Below, in pieces: positions 41,286 to 49,692 of a stretch of DNA of 64,000 nucleotides. The stretch is from UBA940 sp031547885 (lineage in GTDB: Bacteria; Bacteroidota; Bacteroidia; Bacteroidales; Rikenellaceae). The DNA is taken from the NCBI GenBank assembly GCA_031547885.1, contig JAVBRO010000017.1:1-64000 (forward strand), in the 5' to 3' direction. Position numbers and translations under genes: made by a program. Within the stretch, counting starts at the first letter, position 1; each line of letters starts with the position of its first letter. Under the pieces are notes generated by a model that worked only from the letters and a program-made list of their open reading frames with translations, ran no database searches and was not told where the DNA came from.

Positions 41286-41723
41286 CTATTTTCTCATTAG
41301 CAGCTGGCGGAAGATATTGAAAGAGAGAACGCCGGTGTAGAGCATTATAAAACATGTGAGCATAGGGCTTATGTCAACCTTCTTAGACAATAAAAACACG
41401 ATGACAGCTGCCGCCAGCATTATATGGAAACTCCATTTGTACGAAAGGTTCTTATAATGAATGATCAGTTCATTGTTAAGAGCGGCATCGAGCTTCGGAT
41501 TTCCGCTGATCTCCTTTGTTATTTTATTTTCCTGCGAGTAGGCTGCGAATTGAGATGCCATCAGCAACAGCATTACTGCCAGCCAGATATAGGTGAATAC
41601 ACTCATATCGAAAACAAAGGCTATCGAAAACAGGCCGGGAAAAATCAACCCGTAATTTATAGTCTTCCACAGCAGGACTTTATACCTGCGCCGGTCGAGT
41701 CTTTCTATGGTTTTCGCATCCAT
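41286..41723 (-). CDS. membrane protein, paralogue 3 of an XRE-linked trio
   Basis: This 145-residue protein has four predicted transmembrane helices in two pairs (about residues 22-40, 43-62, 98-115, 120-138). The N-terminus MDAKTIERLDRRRYKVLLW and the mid-loop NPKLDAALNNELIIHY are shared with the next two genes. I know no named family for it. The start at 41723 was chosen by this conserved N-terminus; the open frame upstream overlaps the preceding gene. It ends three bases before the XRE gene, so co-translation is likely. Confidence 0.75.
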   Translation of the reverse strand: MDAKTIERLDRRRYKVLLWKTINYGLIFPGLFSIAFVFDMSVFTYIWLAVMLLLMASQFAAYSQENKITKEISGNPKLDAALNNELIIHYKNLSYKWSFHIMLAAAVIVFLLSKKVDISPMLTCFIMLYTGVLSFNIFRQLLMRK

Positions 41724-41731
41724 GATATTTC

Positions 41732-42166
41732 TTATTTTCTGAGGTAGACCAGCCGCGATATCATAAGGGAGAGGCAGGCTGCGTATATTATTACGATGCA
41801 GGCGAACCGCGCCGTAATATCCAGTCTGTGCGAAATGAAAAGCAGGGTCGCCGCCGTTATCAGCGTGGCGTAAAAAGCCCACATCAGTGATTTGTAACCG
41901 TAGAGCCTTATGAGTTCGTTGTTGAGAGCATCCAGTAACTCCGGGTCGCTTTTGATCGTGCGCTCGTTGCGGCTCGACTTGAAGGAAGCGGCAAGGAACA
42001 CCCCGATCCCCAGGCCGGAGGTGAAACAGATCGCGTAAACGGCCGCTTTACCCGTCACATAAGGCTTGGCAATGAGCCCCACGAACATTGAGGCGAACCC
42101 GACGGCCTGCCACAGCAAGGTTTTATATCTGCGCCTGTCCAGTTTTTCAATTAATTGTGCATCCAT
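41732..42166 (-). CDS. membrane protein, paralogue 2 of an XRE-linked trio
   Basis: This 144-residue four-helix membrane protein shows MDAQLIEKLDRRRYKTLLW at the N-terminus and SDPELLDALNNELIRLY in the loop between helix pairs; it ends LVYLRK. The cytoplasmic loop before the DP-L-x-ALNNE motif is rich in Arg and Lys (KSSRNERTIK). Identity to the neighbours is strongest in these soluble parts, which suggests that they mediate contact while the helices drift. The function is unknown. Confidence 0.75.
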   Translation of the reverse strand: MDAQLIEKLDRRRYKTLLWQAVGFASMFVGLIAKPYVTGKAAVYAICFTSGLGIGVFLAASFKSSRNERTIKSDPELLDALNNELIRLYGYKSLMWAFYATLITAATLLFISHRLDITARFACIVIIYAACLSLMISRLVYLRK

Positions 42167-42184
42167 GGTATTATGATTTTTAAG

Positions 42185-42625
42185 TTATCGTCTCATATAG
42201 ACCCACAGCGGTATCACCGTCCCGAGAAGCGCGGCCGTGAGTACGATGAAGCATGCCGATTTTACGGGCAGTTCCATTTCCGCCACACCCGGCAGGCCGC
42301 CTATCAGGAATGCGCTTATCATCGCACAGGCAAGCCCCAACCGGGATGCTTTCAGGCGGTACAGCTGCATCATTTCATCGTTGAGCGCCTCTTTAAGCTG
42401 CGGGTCTCTTTTAAGGGCCCGGTCATCCCTGCCCTGGATTATTACGAACAGCATGCCGATCGCAAGTCCGGCGAATTTCAGCGGCTCCAGAATCTTTTCG
42501 GCCGGCATGCCGGCGTAATACGGCTGGGCAGCCTCGATGCCGAAATAGGTCACTATACCTATCGTCATCCCTATCGAGAACCAGAACCTCCGGTTATACA
42601 GCCTCTCCACCAGTTTTATATCCAT
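42185..42625 (-). CDS. membrane protein, paralogue 1 of an XRE-linked trio
   Basis: This 146-residue protein is the first gene of the operon and the most diverged: MDIKLVERLYNRRFWFSIGM at the start, then two helices, the loop QGRDDRALKRDPQLKEALND with EMMQLYRLK, and two more helices ending in VYMRR. It may bind lipid or sense the membrane; that is speculation. The DER/DDR...DP-L...ALN pattern is reminiscent of small membrane proteins found next to XRE regulators in Firmicutes, but I cannot assign it to one. Confidence 0.75.
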   Translation of the reverse strand: MDIKLVERLYNRRFWFSIGMTIGIVTYFGIEAAQPYYAGMPAEKILEPLKFAGLAIGMLFVIIQGRDDRALKRDPQLKEALNDEMMQLYRLKASRLGLACAMISAFLIGGLPGVAEMELPVKSACFIVLTAALLGTVIPLWVYMRR

Positions 42626-42663
42626 AATCGATGCGATTTTTTTGAGTTGTTTTTGTATCTTTA

Positions 42664-42681
42664 TGTAACCTTTACGTTACA
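42664..42681. promoter_or_regulatory. palindromic operator candidate
   Basis: TGTAAC-CTTTAC-GTTACA is a perfect 6-bp inverted repeat with a 6-base spacer, 38 bases upstream of the first gene of the XRE/membrane operon. Position and symmetry suit a dimeric XRE repressor. Confidence 0.6.
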
Positions 42682-42770
42682 AATGTGAGAATAAAAAATG
42701 AGCCGGCAAAATATTTCGTAAAAAAATTTTAGCTGGTCCGGTTATAAATCAGTTGATGAAGTATTTGGAA

Positions 42771-42862
42771 TGTCATTCCGAGGAAAGCGAAGCGACGAGG
42801 AATCTACCAAATACTATTATAAGGCAGATTTCTCACGCTCGTGCAACTCGGTTCGGAATGAC
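42771..42862. repeat. 92-bp GTCATTCCGAG-type repeat
   Basis: GTCATTCCGAGGAAAGCGAAG on the left, CTCGGTTCGGAATGAC on the right, GACGAGGAATCTACC and GGCAGATTTCTCAC inside. Confidence 0.8.
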
Positions 42863-42893
42863 GGCGACTACAGAGGATCGGGATATGAAAAAA

Positions 42894-44027
42894 TTACTTG
42901 ACGAATCGGCGCGTGAGTTTTGTCCTGTCCATCAGCCACACCAGGGCGAGGCTTATCCCGAACGCGACGACCGCCATCCCCAACAGGCGTACTATGGCGG
43001 GGATCTGCGGGAAATCGAAAAGGTCGTAGGCAACCTGCACGAAGAAGAAGTGGCACAGGTAAACGCCGAACGTCAGTCCCGCGAGCCGCGACAATCCGGC
43101 CGACGAGGGTATCTTCATCTTCTGCACTATGACGAACACCGGGAAGGTCATCATAAAGACGTTTATCCCCGCCATGTTCCATATCACTTCCAACTTTGCG
43201 TAATCGCCCGGAAAATAATGGTTGGTCAGCAGATAGCCGCCGGATGTGATCGCATATCCGGCGAGGAACATCGGCAGGCATATCCACAGCGTTTTTCGCC
43301 AGCTCCACTGCAGCGGATATCTGACGAGGTAATAGGCCAGCACGGTATAGCCAAGGAAACCCGAGAAATAGTAAAAGGTCCCCGCGGGATTCCAGTCGCA
43401 GGCGCCGAGTATCTCCATGCTGCCGTAGTTGCCGGTGTAACCGAGCGCCGGGGCGGCCATTTTAATATAAGGCAGGAACAGCGACACCCCCCACAGGCAG
43501 AGCACCAGCCGGACATCGCGCTTCTCGGCCTTTTCGAGCCACGCGCTCACGATCGGCATGGCCAGATAAAGCCCGATCAACATATAGAGGTACCACAGCG
43601 GTATGGTGTCGAAATTGAAGTTTAGTATCCATGTCCACATTTTCGGGATGGTCGCACCGAGTGTGTGCGACTCCATATCGACCATCGGATTTGATGTCGG
43701 GACCCCGAAACTGAGGTAAAAATAGTAAAGCAGCGGCAGCGCGACCGACCAGAAAGCCAAAGGCAGGACGATGCGCCCGATCCGTTTACGGTAGAACGGA
43801 CGGATCCCAGTGCGGACGGGCAGAAGCAGCACCCCGGTCATCATGACGAAAAGCGGCACGCAGCAGCGTACCAGGCTGCCGGTGAACATCCCCGTCAGAA
43901 AAGATGAGTTATCGGCCCCGAACTGCCCTATGAAAGGGTCCGACGAGTGGGACACGACCACCAGGAAACAGGCCAGCACGCGGAGCAGGTCGATCCACCC
44001 CAGGTTCTCTTTTTCAGCGTTTTGCAT
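42894..44027 (-). CDS. acyltransferase 3 family membrane protein
   Basis: This 377-residue protein has about ten transmembrane helices. The first helix carries GWIDLLRVLACFLVVVSHSS, the family hallmark with the Arg and the catalytic His. Such enzymes (OafA/WecH type) transfer acetyl or succinyl groups to surface polysaccharides, peptidoglycan or small molecules. No polysaccharide genes are nearby, so the target is unknown. The start at 44027 (MQNAEKENLGW) was chosen since the 47 residues upstream are not typical and would leave the family. Confidence 0.88.
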   Translation of the reverse strand: MQNAEKENLGWIDLLRVLACFLVVVSHSSDPFIGQFGADNSSFLTGMFTGSLVRCCVPLFVMMTGVLLLPVRTGIRPFYRKRIGRIVLPLAFWSVALPLLYYFYLSFGVPTSNPMVDMESHTLGATIPKMWTWILNFNFDTIPLWYLYMLIGLYLAMPIVSAWLEKAEKRDVRLVLCLWGVSLFLPYIKMAAPALGYTGNYGSMEILGACDWNPAGTFYYFSGFLGYTVLAYYLVRYPLQWSWRKTLWICLPMFLAGYAITSGGYLLTNHYFPGDYAKLEVIWNMAGINVFMMTFPVFVIVQKMKIPSSAGLSRLAGLTFGVYLCHFFFVQVAYDLFDFPQIPAIVRLLGMAVVAFGISLALVWLMDRTKLTRRFVK

Positions 44028-44163
44028 TGATAATAAATGGATTTTGGTCAGCGTTTGTATATGAGCGGTTACAAAGAAAACAAAAACATCCGAAAAACCG
44101 GGGTTTTCATCGGCACTTAACGGTGGTTTGTTGAAAAAAATACGAATTATGGAAATGTTCGAA

Positions 44164-44171
44164 TACATTTG
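44164..44171 (+). promoter_or_regulatory. -7 box TACATTTG
   Basis: TACATTTG lies 30 bases before the ATG at 44202 and overlaps an upstream start of the same frame, supporting the later start. Confidence 0.6.
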
Positions 44172-44201
44172 GACTTAAAATCAGAATATTTCGTATATTG
44201 C

Positions 44202-46253
44202 ATGAGGATACACAGGGATTTCATAATCGTTTTGCTGGCAGCGGCGCTTATGTCGGGCTGTACGGGCGGTTCGGGCGATATGTGGCAGCCGGGGAACGGC
44301 ATTAACAACGAGGGCGACAACGAGGGCGGAACGTCTACGGACGATACGACCGAAACGCCTTCGGTTACCGTTCCGGTCGATCCGGACAACGAAGAAGACT
44401 TTGTCGAGAACATGACGGTCAGCACGACTGTGCGCGTCACGTTTTCGGCAGGCAGCGCAACAGTGGAAATACCATCATCCGTTGGAGAACAGGAGGTTCT
44501 CGTTACTAAGTCAGGTGCGGGGGTCACTCTCACCTCGACAATCAAAGGGGTTGAATATATTGTCTCGGGAGCCTCCTCCAACGGATTTCTAAAAATATAC
44601 AGCGACTACAAATTCCGTCTCGAGCTCAATGGCGCGTCGGTCACCAATCCGGCGGGGCCTGCCATCAACATCCAGAGCGGCAAGCGCTGTTTCCTGGTGC
44701 TGGCCGCCGGTACCACGTCGGAACTCACCGACGGCGCCGGCTACACCGCAAACTCCACCGAAGATCAGAAAGGTTGCCTTTTCAGCGAGGGCGAGATCAT
44801 CGTCAGCGGCACCGGTTCGCTTAATGTGACGGGTAAATACAAACACGGCATCTGCAGCGACGACTACGTCCGCATCCGCGAAGGGAGCGTGACGGTCAAA
44901 GCCGCGGCCGGCGACGGCATACACACCAACGATGCGTTCATCATGGACGGCGGGACACTTTCGGTGACCTGCTCGAGCGACGGCATAGAGTGCGATGAAG
45001 GATATGTCTACATCAAAGGCGGCACGGTCACGGTCGCGGCGGGCGACGACGGCATAGTGACCTCGTACGAAGGCACCGACAGCGGGATCAACAAGGCCCT
45101 TGTCATCGGCGGGGGCAAGGTCACTGTTACCACCACCGCGCAGAAAGGCCATGCGCTGAAAAGCACGGGCGATATCTCGATCTCCGGCGGCACCCACATC
45201 ATCAAAACCACGGGCATAGCGGCCAAGGGGATAAAGGCCGACAAGAACGTCCTGATAACGGGCGGGACCACTACCGTTACCACTTCGGGCGGCGGCATGG
45301 TCGAAAGCGGCGACACTTCGTCGGCCACGGGGGTCAAGACCGGCGTCAATTTCGGCATGACGGGCGGTACGTTCACAGTAAGCTGCTCGGGCAACGGCGC
45401 AAAAGGCATCAGCACGGGCGGCAGTTTCGTCCTCGACGACGGCACGCTCTCGGTAACAACAACGGGCGCAAACTACACATCCGGCTCCCTTACCACCAAA
45501 CCCAAAGGGGTCAAGGCCAACGGATATATCACCGTGGGCGGCGGCAGTTGTACGGTCAACGCCACATGGGAGGGGATGGAGAGCGTTTCCAGGATAACCA
45601 TCAACGGCGGTACGGTAGACGTCACGGCCAAAGACGACGGCCTGAACGTGAAGACCCAGAAGAGCAGTTCGATAGTCATCAACGGCGGCCTCGTCTACGT
45701 TTTCGGGGCGAAGAACAGCACGGCGGCCAAACCGGGCGACGGGATAGACTCCAACGGCACGCTCACCGTCACGGGCGGCGTCCTGATATCTTCGGGCGGA
45801 GCCTCTCCCGACGAGGGTTTCGACTGCGACCAGAACGCATTCACCATCACAGGCGGCATCATGATCGGCACTGGCGGCGGCACCAGCTACCCCAATGCCG
45901 GTACCCAGCACTCGATAATTTACGGCGGTAGCAGCGTTACCCTGGGCGAGTGGTTCCAGCTTCAGAACTCTTCGGGCGCCGAGATACTGACCTATGCGGC
46001 TCCGAGGGCCTACAGCTCGATGACTATGTTCCTGAGCCACTCGTCGATAACCAAAAGCAGTTCTTACAAACTTGTCCGGGGCGGCACGTACAGCGGCGGT
46101 AAAGAAATTTTCAAGGGATACTACACTGGCGGCACCTACACTGGCGGCACCACGACATCAATAACCACCGGCAGTTCCTACTATACATCTGCGGGCACCT
46201 CTTCCGGCGGCGGTGGAAATCCCGGTGGCGGCGGTGGTCCCGGACCGAGGTAA
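44202..46253 (+). CDS. Cthe_2159-like beta-helix lipoprotein, carbohydrate-binding
   Basis: This 683-residue lipoprotein has lipobox LMSGC (Cys20), an acidic Thr/Glu/Asp-rich linker up to ~70, then a right-handed parallel beta-helix domain. Its repeats carry motifs such as DGIHTNDAFIMDGGTLSVT, DGIECDEGYVYIKGGTVTV and SGGTHIIKTTG, the calcium-binding Asp-Gly-Ile turns of the Cthe_2159 (DUF4353) family. The Clostridium thermocellum founder binds cellulose and acidic polysaccharide; lyase activity is conceivable but unproven. The C-terminus is Gly/Thr/Ser-rich (GGTYTGGTTTS and GGGGNPGGGGGPGPR), perhaps a flexible tail. A terminator follows. Confidence 0.87.
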   Translation: MRIHRDFIIVLLAAALMSGCTGGSGDMWQPGNGINNEGDNEGGTSTDDTTETPSVTVPVDPDNEEDFVENMTVSTTVRVTFSAGSATVEIPSSVGEQEVLVTKSGAGVTLTSTIKGVEYIVSGASSNGFLKIYSDYKFRLELNGASVTNPAGPAINIQSGKRCFLVLAAGTTSELTDGAGYTANSTEDQKGCLFSEGEIIVSGTGSLNVTGKYKHGICSDDYVRIREGSVTVKAAAGDGIHTNDAFIMDGGTLSVTCSSDGIECDEGYVYIKGGTVTVAAGDDGIVTSYEGTDSGINKALVIGGGKVTVTTTAQKGHALKSTGDISISGGTHIIKTTGIAAKGIKADKNVLITGGTTTVTTSGGGMVESGDTSSATGVKTGVNFGMTGGTFTVSCSGNGAKGISTGGSFVLDDGTLSVTTTGANYTSGSLTTKPKGVKANGYITVGGGSCTVNATWEGMESVSRITINGGTVDVTAKDDGLNVKTQKSSSIVINGGLVYVFGAKNSTAAKPGDGIDSNGTLTVTGGVLISSGGASPDEGFDCDQNAFTITGGIMIGTGGGTSYPNAGTQHSIIYGGSSVTLGEWFQLQNSSGAEILTYAAPRAYSSMTMFLSHSSITKSSSYKLVRGGTYSGGKEIFKGYYTGGTYTGGTTTSITTGSSYYTSAGTSSGGGGNPGGGGGPGPR

Positions 46254-46274
46254 TAAACAGTATATAGAGATGGC

Positions 46275-46305
46275 AAAAAAAGGTTATGGAGACGTAACCT
46301 TTTTT
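46275..46305. terminator. bidirectional terminator
   Basis: AAAAAAAGGTTA at 46275-46286 pairs with TAACCTTTTTT at 46295-46305, with an 8-base loop and a T-run. Confidence 0.8.
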
Positions 46306-46318
46306 CATGCAGTTATAT

Positions 46319-46326
46319 TAACTTTG
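46319..46326 (+). promoter_or_regulatory. -7 box TAACTTTG
   Basis: TAACTTTG lies 24 bases before the aldo/keto reductase start. Confidence 0.6.
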
Positions 46327-46350
46327 TTGGGAACGAAAATTTGCAGCCTT

Positions 46351-47346
46351 ATGGAAAACAAATACACGGCGGCTACAGACCGCTATTCACGCATGGAATA
46401 CCGCCGCTGCGGACGGAGCGGCGTGCGGCTTCCGAAAATATCGCTCGGCCTGTGGCACAACTTCGGCAGCGTCGACCGCTACGAGAATTACAACGCCATC
46501 GCGCTGGCCGCCTTCGACAACGGCATCACCCACTTCGACCTTGCGAACAACTACGGTCCCGACCCGGGTTCGGCCGAGGAGAACTTCGGGCGCATACTGC
46601 GCGAAAGCCTTCGCCCATACCGCGACGAACTCATCATTTCGACCAAGGCCGGCTACCTGATGTGGCCCGGCCCGTACGGCGAGTGGGGCAGCCGCAAATA
46701 TCTTATGGCAAGCCTCGACCAAAGTCTGAAAAGGATGGGCCTCGAGTACGTCGATATATTCTATTCGCACCGTCCCGACCCCGACACTCCGCTCGAGGAG
46801 ACGATGGGCGCGCTGTCGGATGCCGTCCGCCAGGGGAAGGCCCTCTATGCCGGGATTTCGAACTACGATGATGTGCAGACGCGCCAGGCAATCGAGATAC
46901 TGCGCCGCAACGGCACCCCGTGCCTTATCCATCAGGCGAAATATTCGATGTTCGTGCGCTGGGTCGAGGACGGCCTGCTCGACACGCTCGAAAAAGAGGG
47001 TGCGGGACTGATCGCCTTCTCGCCGCTCGCCCAGGGGATGCTGACAAACCGCTACCTCGACGGAATTCCGAAAGATTCGCGCGCCGCCCGCCCTACCGGC
47101 TTCCTGCAGCAGAGCGAACTGACGCCTGAAAAACTGGCCCGGATACGCGCGTTGAACGAAATCGCTGCCGAACGCGGGCAGACGCTGGCTGAAATGGCTC
47201 TTGCGTGGCTTCTGAAAGACGAACGGGTAACCAGCGTACTTATCGGCGCGAGTTCTGTCTCCCAGCTCAATGATAATCTGAAAGCTCTGAAAATGACCGA
47301 CTTCACCACCGGCGAGCTGGAGCTGATAGAGTCTGTGCTTCGGTGA
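46351..47346 (+). CDS. aldo/keto reductase, L-glyceraldehyde-3-phosphate reductase type
   Basis: This 331-residue NADPH-dependent reductase closely follows E. coli YghZ/Gpr along its length: YRRCGRSGVRLPKISLGLWH, FDLANNYGPDPGSAEENFGR with the catalytic Asp and Tyr, ISTKAGYLMWPGPYGEWGSR with the Lys, YVDIFYSHRPDPDTPLEET, and LIGASSVSQLNDNLKAL at the cofactor end. YghZ reduces L-glyceraldehyde-3-phosphate and methylglyoxal. The start at 46351 follows the promoter; the upstream frame runs through a terminator. A palindromic element starts four bases after the stop. Confidence 0.92.
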   Translation: MENKYTAATDRYSRMEYRRCGRSGVRLPKISLGLWHNFGSVDRYENYNAIALAAFDNGITHFDLANNYGPDPGSAEENFGRILRESLRPYRDELIISTKAGYLMWPGPYGEWGSRKYLMASLDQSLKRMGLEYVDIFYSHRPDPDTPLEETMGALSDAVRQGKALYAGISNYDDVQTRQAIEILRRNGTPCLIHQAKYSMFVRWVEDGLLDTLEKEGAGLIAFSPLAQGMLTNRYLDGIPKDSRAARPTGFLQQSELTPEKLARIRALNEIAAERGQTLAEMALAWLLKDERVTSVLIGASSVSQLNDNLKALKMTDFTTGELELIESVLR

Positions 47347-47349
47347 TTT

Positions 47350-47422
47350 GTCGGAACGCCGACGGCGGATTTGATGATAAATGTTACTGCTGTCCTTAAA
47401 CTATCGGCACAGCGCTACCGTC
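47350..47422 (+). repeat. palindromic element, complete intergenic copy
   Basis: A 73-nt unit: GTCGGAACGCCGACGGCGG, ATTTGATGATAAA, an 18-base variable centre, AACTATCGGCACAGCGC, TACCGTC. GTCGG-AACG-CCGAC is a hairpin at the left end, and GACGGCGG near the left can pair with the right terminus. The right end runs into a partial GTCATTCC repeat. Confidence 0.85.
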
Positions 47423-47469
47423 ATTCCTTGTTATGACGATACTCTAAAACCAATAATTGTTCTTTTCAT

Positions 47470-47477
47470 TATATTTG
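47470..47477 (+). promoter_or_regulatory. -7 box TATATTTG
   Basis: TATATTTG lies 12 bases before the hemerythrin gene ATG. Confidence 0.6.
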
Positions 47478-47489
47478 CACATATAACGA

Positions 47490-48182
47490 ATGACGAATAT
47501 GAGGTACAGCGCGGCGGACAGGATGAGCGATCTGGTGAGCAACAACTACCGGATACTTCTGGTTATGAGTCGTTTCGGCATAAGGCTCGGGGTGGGCGAC
47601 AGGACCATAGGCGAGGTCTGCGCCGCGAACGGAACGGACACGGCGACATTTACTGCCGTCGCGAACCTTCTGCTCGACCCTGCGGGCGATCCCGCCGCTT
47701 ACGTTGACTCGGTTTCGGTGCCGTCGCTGCTGCAATATCTGCACAGCTCACACGACTATTTCCTCGGTTTCCGCCTTCCGGGCATCCGCCGCGACCTCGT
47801 GGGTGTGCTTGGCGGACGGCAGGACGACCTCACGCGGGCCGTCATACGCTATTTCGACGAATACGTCGGCGAAGTGCGCAAACACATGATGTATGAGGAA
47901 AAAACGGTCTTCCCGTATGTCCGTTCGCTTGTCGACGGCGGCCGCAGCGGCAGCTACAACATCGGCATATTCCGCAGCCGCCACGATCAGATCGAGGCGC
48001 GCCTCACAGAGTTCAAGAACATACTCATTAAATACTATCCCGCCGAGAGCAATGAACTCAACGGCGTGCTTTTCGATATTTTCAACTGCGAGGACGACCT
48101 GGCGTCGCACAACCAGGTCGAGGACAGGCTTTTCGTGCCTGCAGTGGCGCTTATGGAACAGAAAAACAGCGCGGCGAAATGA
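47490..48182 (+). CDS. hemerythrin-domain protein, RIC/YtfE-like
   Basis: This 230-residue protein has an N-terminal ScdA_N-like part (SDLVSNNYRILLVMSRFGI, residues ~12-60) and a four-helix hemerythrin domain with di-iron ligands in YLHSSHDYF, RKHMMYEEKTVFPYV, FRSRHDQIE and LASHNQVEDRLFVP. Members of the RIC/YtfE group repair iron-sulfur clusters after nitrosative or oxidative damage. The usual N-terminal Cys-Cys dipeptide of RIC is absent, so the reaction may differ. It overlaps the next gene by four bases, giving a two-gene operon. Confidence 0.85.
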   Translation: MTNMRYSAADRMSDLVSNNYRILLVMSRFGIRLGVGDRTIGEVCAANGTDTATFTAVANLLLDPAGDPAAYVDSVSVPSLLQYLHSSHDYFLGFRLPGIRRDLVGVLGGRQDDLTRAVIRYFDEYVGEVRKHMMYEEKTVFPYVRSLVDGGRSGSYNIGIFRSRHDQIEARLTEFKNILIKYYPAESNELNGVLFDIFNCEDDLASHNQVEDRLFVPAVALMEQKNSAAK

Positions 48183-48784
48183 GCAGGACAGTCCGAATAA
48201 CCGTTGCCGAGCCGTCGGAGATAGTGCGCAGGGGGGTGTCCGGCATACTTAAAAAGGCGCGCCTGTTCAATGCCGAAGTCGCGGAGATTGCCGATCCGGC
48301 CCAACTGCGCTCGTCGCTCGCATGGCAGCGCCCCGACGTACTTATCATAAATCCCTCGATTGTCGGTGCGTTTTCGATGTCAGGGCTGAAAAAAGATGCT
48401 GCAAATCCCGACATGAAGTGCGTTGCGCTGCAGACCTCGCTCGCCGATGCCGCCCTGCTGCGCGAATACGACGAGACGATCCAACTCTACGACTCTGCCG
48501 AACAGATAGCGGCAAAACTTGCGCGGCTTGTGAGCGGACCCGAAGCAGAAAAACAGAGCGAGGCACTCAGCCAGCGCGAAAAAGAGGTCGTGGTTTGCGT
48601 TGTCAAGGGTATGACCAACAAGCAGATCGCGGATAAATTATTCCTTTCGGCCCATACGGTGATCACCCACCGCCGCAATATCTCGGCGAAACTCGATATC
48701 CACAGCACCGCCGGACTTACCATATACGCGATAGTCAATAAGCTGGTTGGACTTGATGAGGTTGGCAACCGGTCTGATAAATAG
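48179..48784 (+). CDS. LuxR-family regulator with degenerate receiver
   Basis: This 201-residue protein has a receiver-like N-domain (residues ~5-115) and a LuxR/NarL HTH (SQREKEVVVCVVKGMTNKQI and SAHTVITHRRNISAKLDIHS). At the place of the phosphorylated Asp it reads PDVLIINPS, with Asn, and the N-terminal acidic pair is reduced to AEPSE. It is therefore unlikely to be switched by phosphorylation. Translational coupling to the hemerythrin gene suggests that both respond to the same stress, perhaps with the hemerythrin partner influencing it. Confidence 0.86.
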   Translation: MSRTVRITVAEPSEIVRRGVSGILKKARLFNAEVAEIADPAQLRSSLAWQRPDVLIINPSIVGAFSMSGLKKDAANPDMKCVALQTSLADAALLREYDETIQLYDSAEQIAAKLARLVSGPEAEKQSEALSQREKEVVVCVVKGMTNKQIADKLFLSAHTVITHRRNISAKLDIHSTAGLTIYAIVNKLVGLDEVGNRSDK

Positions 48785-48825
48785 CAGGATGACGCCTTGT
48801 GTGATCCGGCGATTGTGACGGGGAA

Positions 48826-48853
48826 TAAAAAATGCGGGACGATCGGTCCCGCA
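48826..48853 (-). terminator. intrinsic terminator of the DeoR-family gene
   Basis: TGCGGGAC at 48833-48840 pairs with GTCCCGCA at 48846-48853; on the minus strand a run of six T follows. It may also serve the LuxR gene on the plus strand. Confidence 0.75.
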
Positions 48854-48888
48854 CCTTAATCTATCATCTTTCATTTTTCGTTTTTCAC

Positions 48889-49692
48889 TCAGACGTCGAC
48901 CACGGTCACTTCTATGCCGCGTTCGCGCAGTTCCTGCAGGAAACGCGGGTTGACATTGCTGTCGGTGATGATCTCGTCCACCTCCTCCAGGTCGAATATC
49001 TTGCTGAAACCCCTGCGCCCGAACTTGGTGCTGTCGGCCAGCACTATCGTCTTTTGCGCAGCGTTCATCATCGCGCGGTTGAGCTCGGCCTCCATCAGGT
49101 TGGTGGTGGTCAGCCCGAAATCGGGGTCTATGCCGTCGACACCCACATAAAGCTTGCTGCAGCTGAAGTTGCGCAGCATCTCCTTGGCGAAATGGCCGAC
49201 CACCGAAACCGAACTGTCCCTCAAAATGCCTCCGAGCTGCACCACTTCGATACCTGTTTTGTTGGAGAGTATCGAAGCCACCGGAACGGCCGAGGTGATA
49301 GCCGTTAGCTTTCCCTGCGGCACGATCTCTCTCGCGAAAGATAGCATGGTAGTTCCCGAAGCTATTATTATCGAGTCGTCGGGAGTGATAGCCTGTGCGG
49401 CGCGCAGCCCGATGGCGCGTTTTTCAGCCACGTTGTGTTTCTCTTTTTCGTTGACGTGCCTGTCGCTGATATAGGGGCTTATCAGGATGGCGCTGCCGTG
49501 GGCGCGGTAGAGTTTGTTCTGCTGTTCGAGCGCCGACAGGTCCTTTCGTATCGTAACTTCCGACACTTTGAGCAGTTCGGCCAGCGCACCGACCGACACG
49601 GAACCCTTCTGGTGCATGATTTCGAGGATTCGGGCGTGCCTTTCCGGCATGCTGAGGTTTGACGGTTCGGGAATTTGCAGTGACATAGTCAT
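48889..49692 (-). CDS. DeoR/GlpR-family repressor
   Basis: This 267-residue regulator has a DeoR HTH (residues ~15-70; ERHARILEIMHQKGSVSVGA, VSEVTIRKDLSALEQQNKLY) and a sugar-phosphate-binding DeoRC domain (VAEKRAIGLRAAQAI, DDSIIIASGTTMLSFAREI, DGIDPDFGLTTTNLMEAE). It is divergent from glpD, so it probably senses glycerol-3-phosphate and represses glpD-glpT. The ATG at 49692 was chosen; 49686 is also possible. The frame upstream to 49740 is not typical. Confidence 0.9.
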   Translation of the reverse strand: MTMSLQIPEPSNLSMPERHARILEIMHQKGSVSVGALAELLKVSEVTIRKDLSALEQQNKLYRAHGSAILISPYISDRHVNEKEKHNVAEKRAIGLRAAQAITPDDSIIIASGTTMLSFAREIVPQGKLTAITSAVPVASILSNKTGIEVVQLGGILRDSSVSVVGHFAKEMLRNFSCSKLYVGVDGIDPDFGLTTTNLMEAELNRAMMNAAQKTIVLADSTKFGRRGFSKIFDLEEVDEIITDSNVNPRFLQELRERGIEVTVVDV

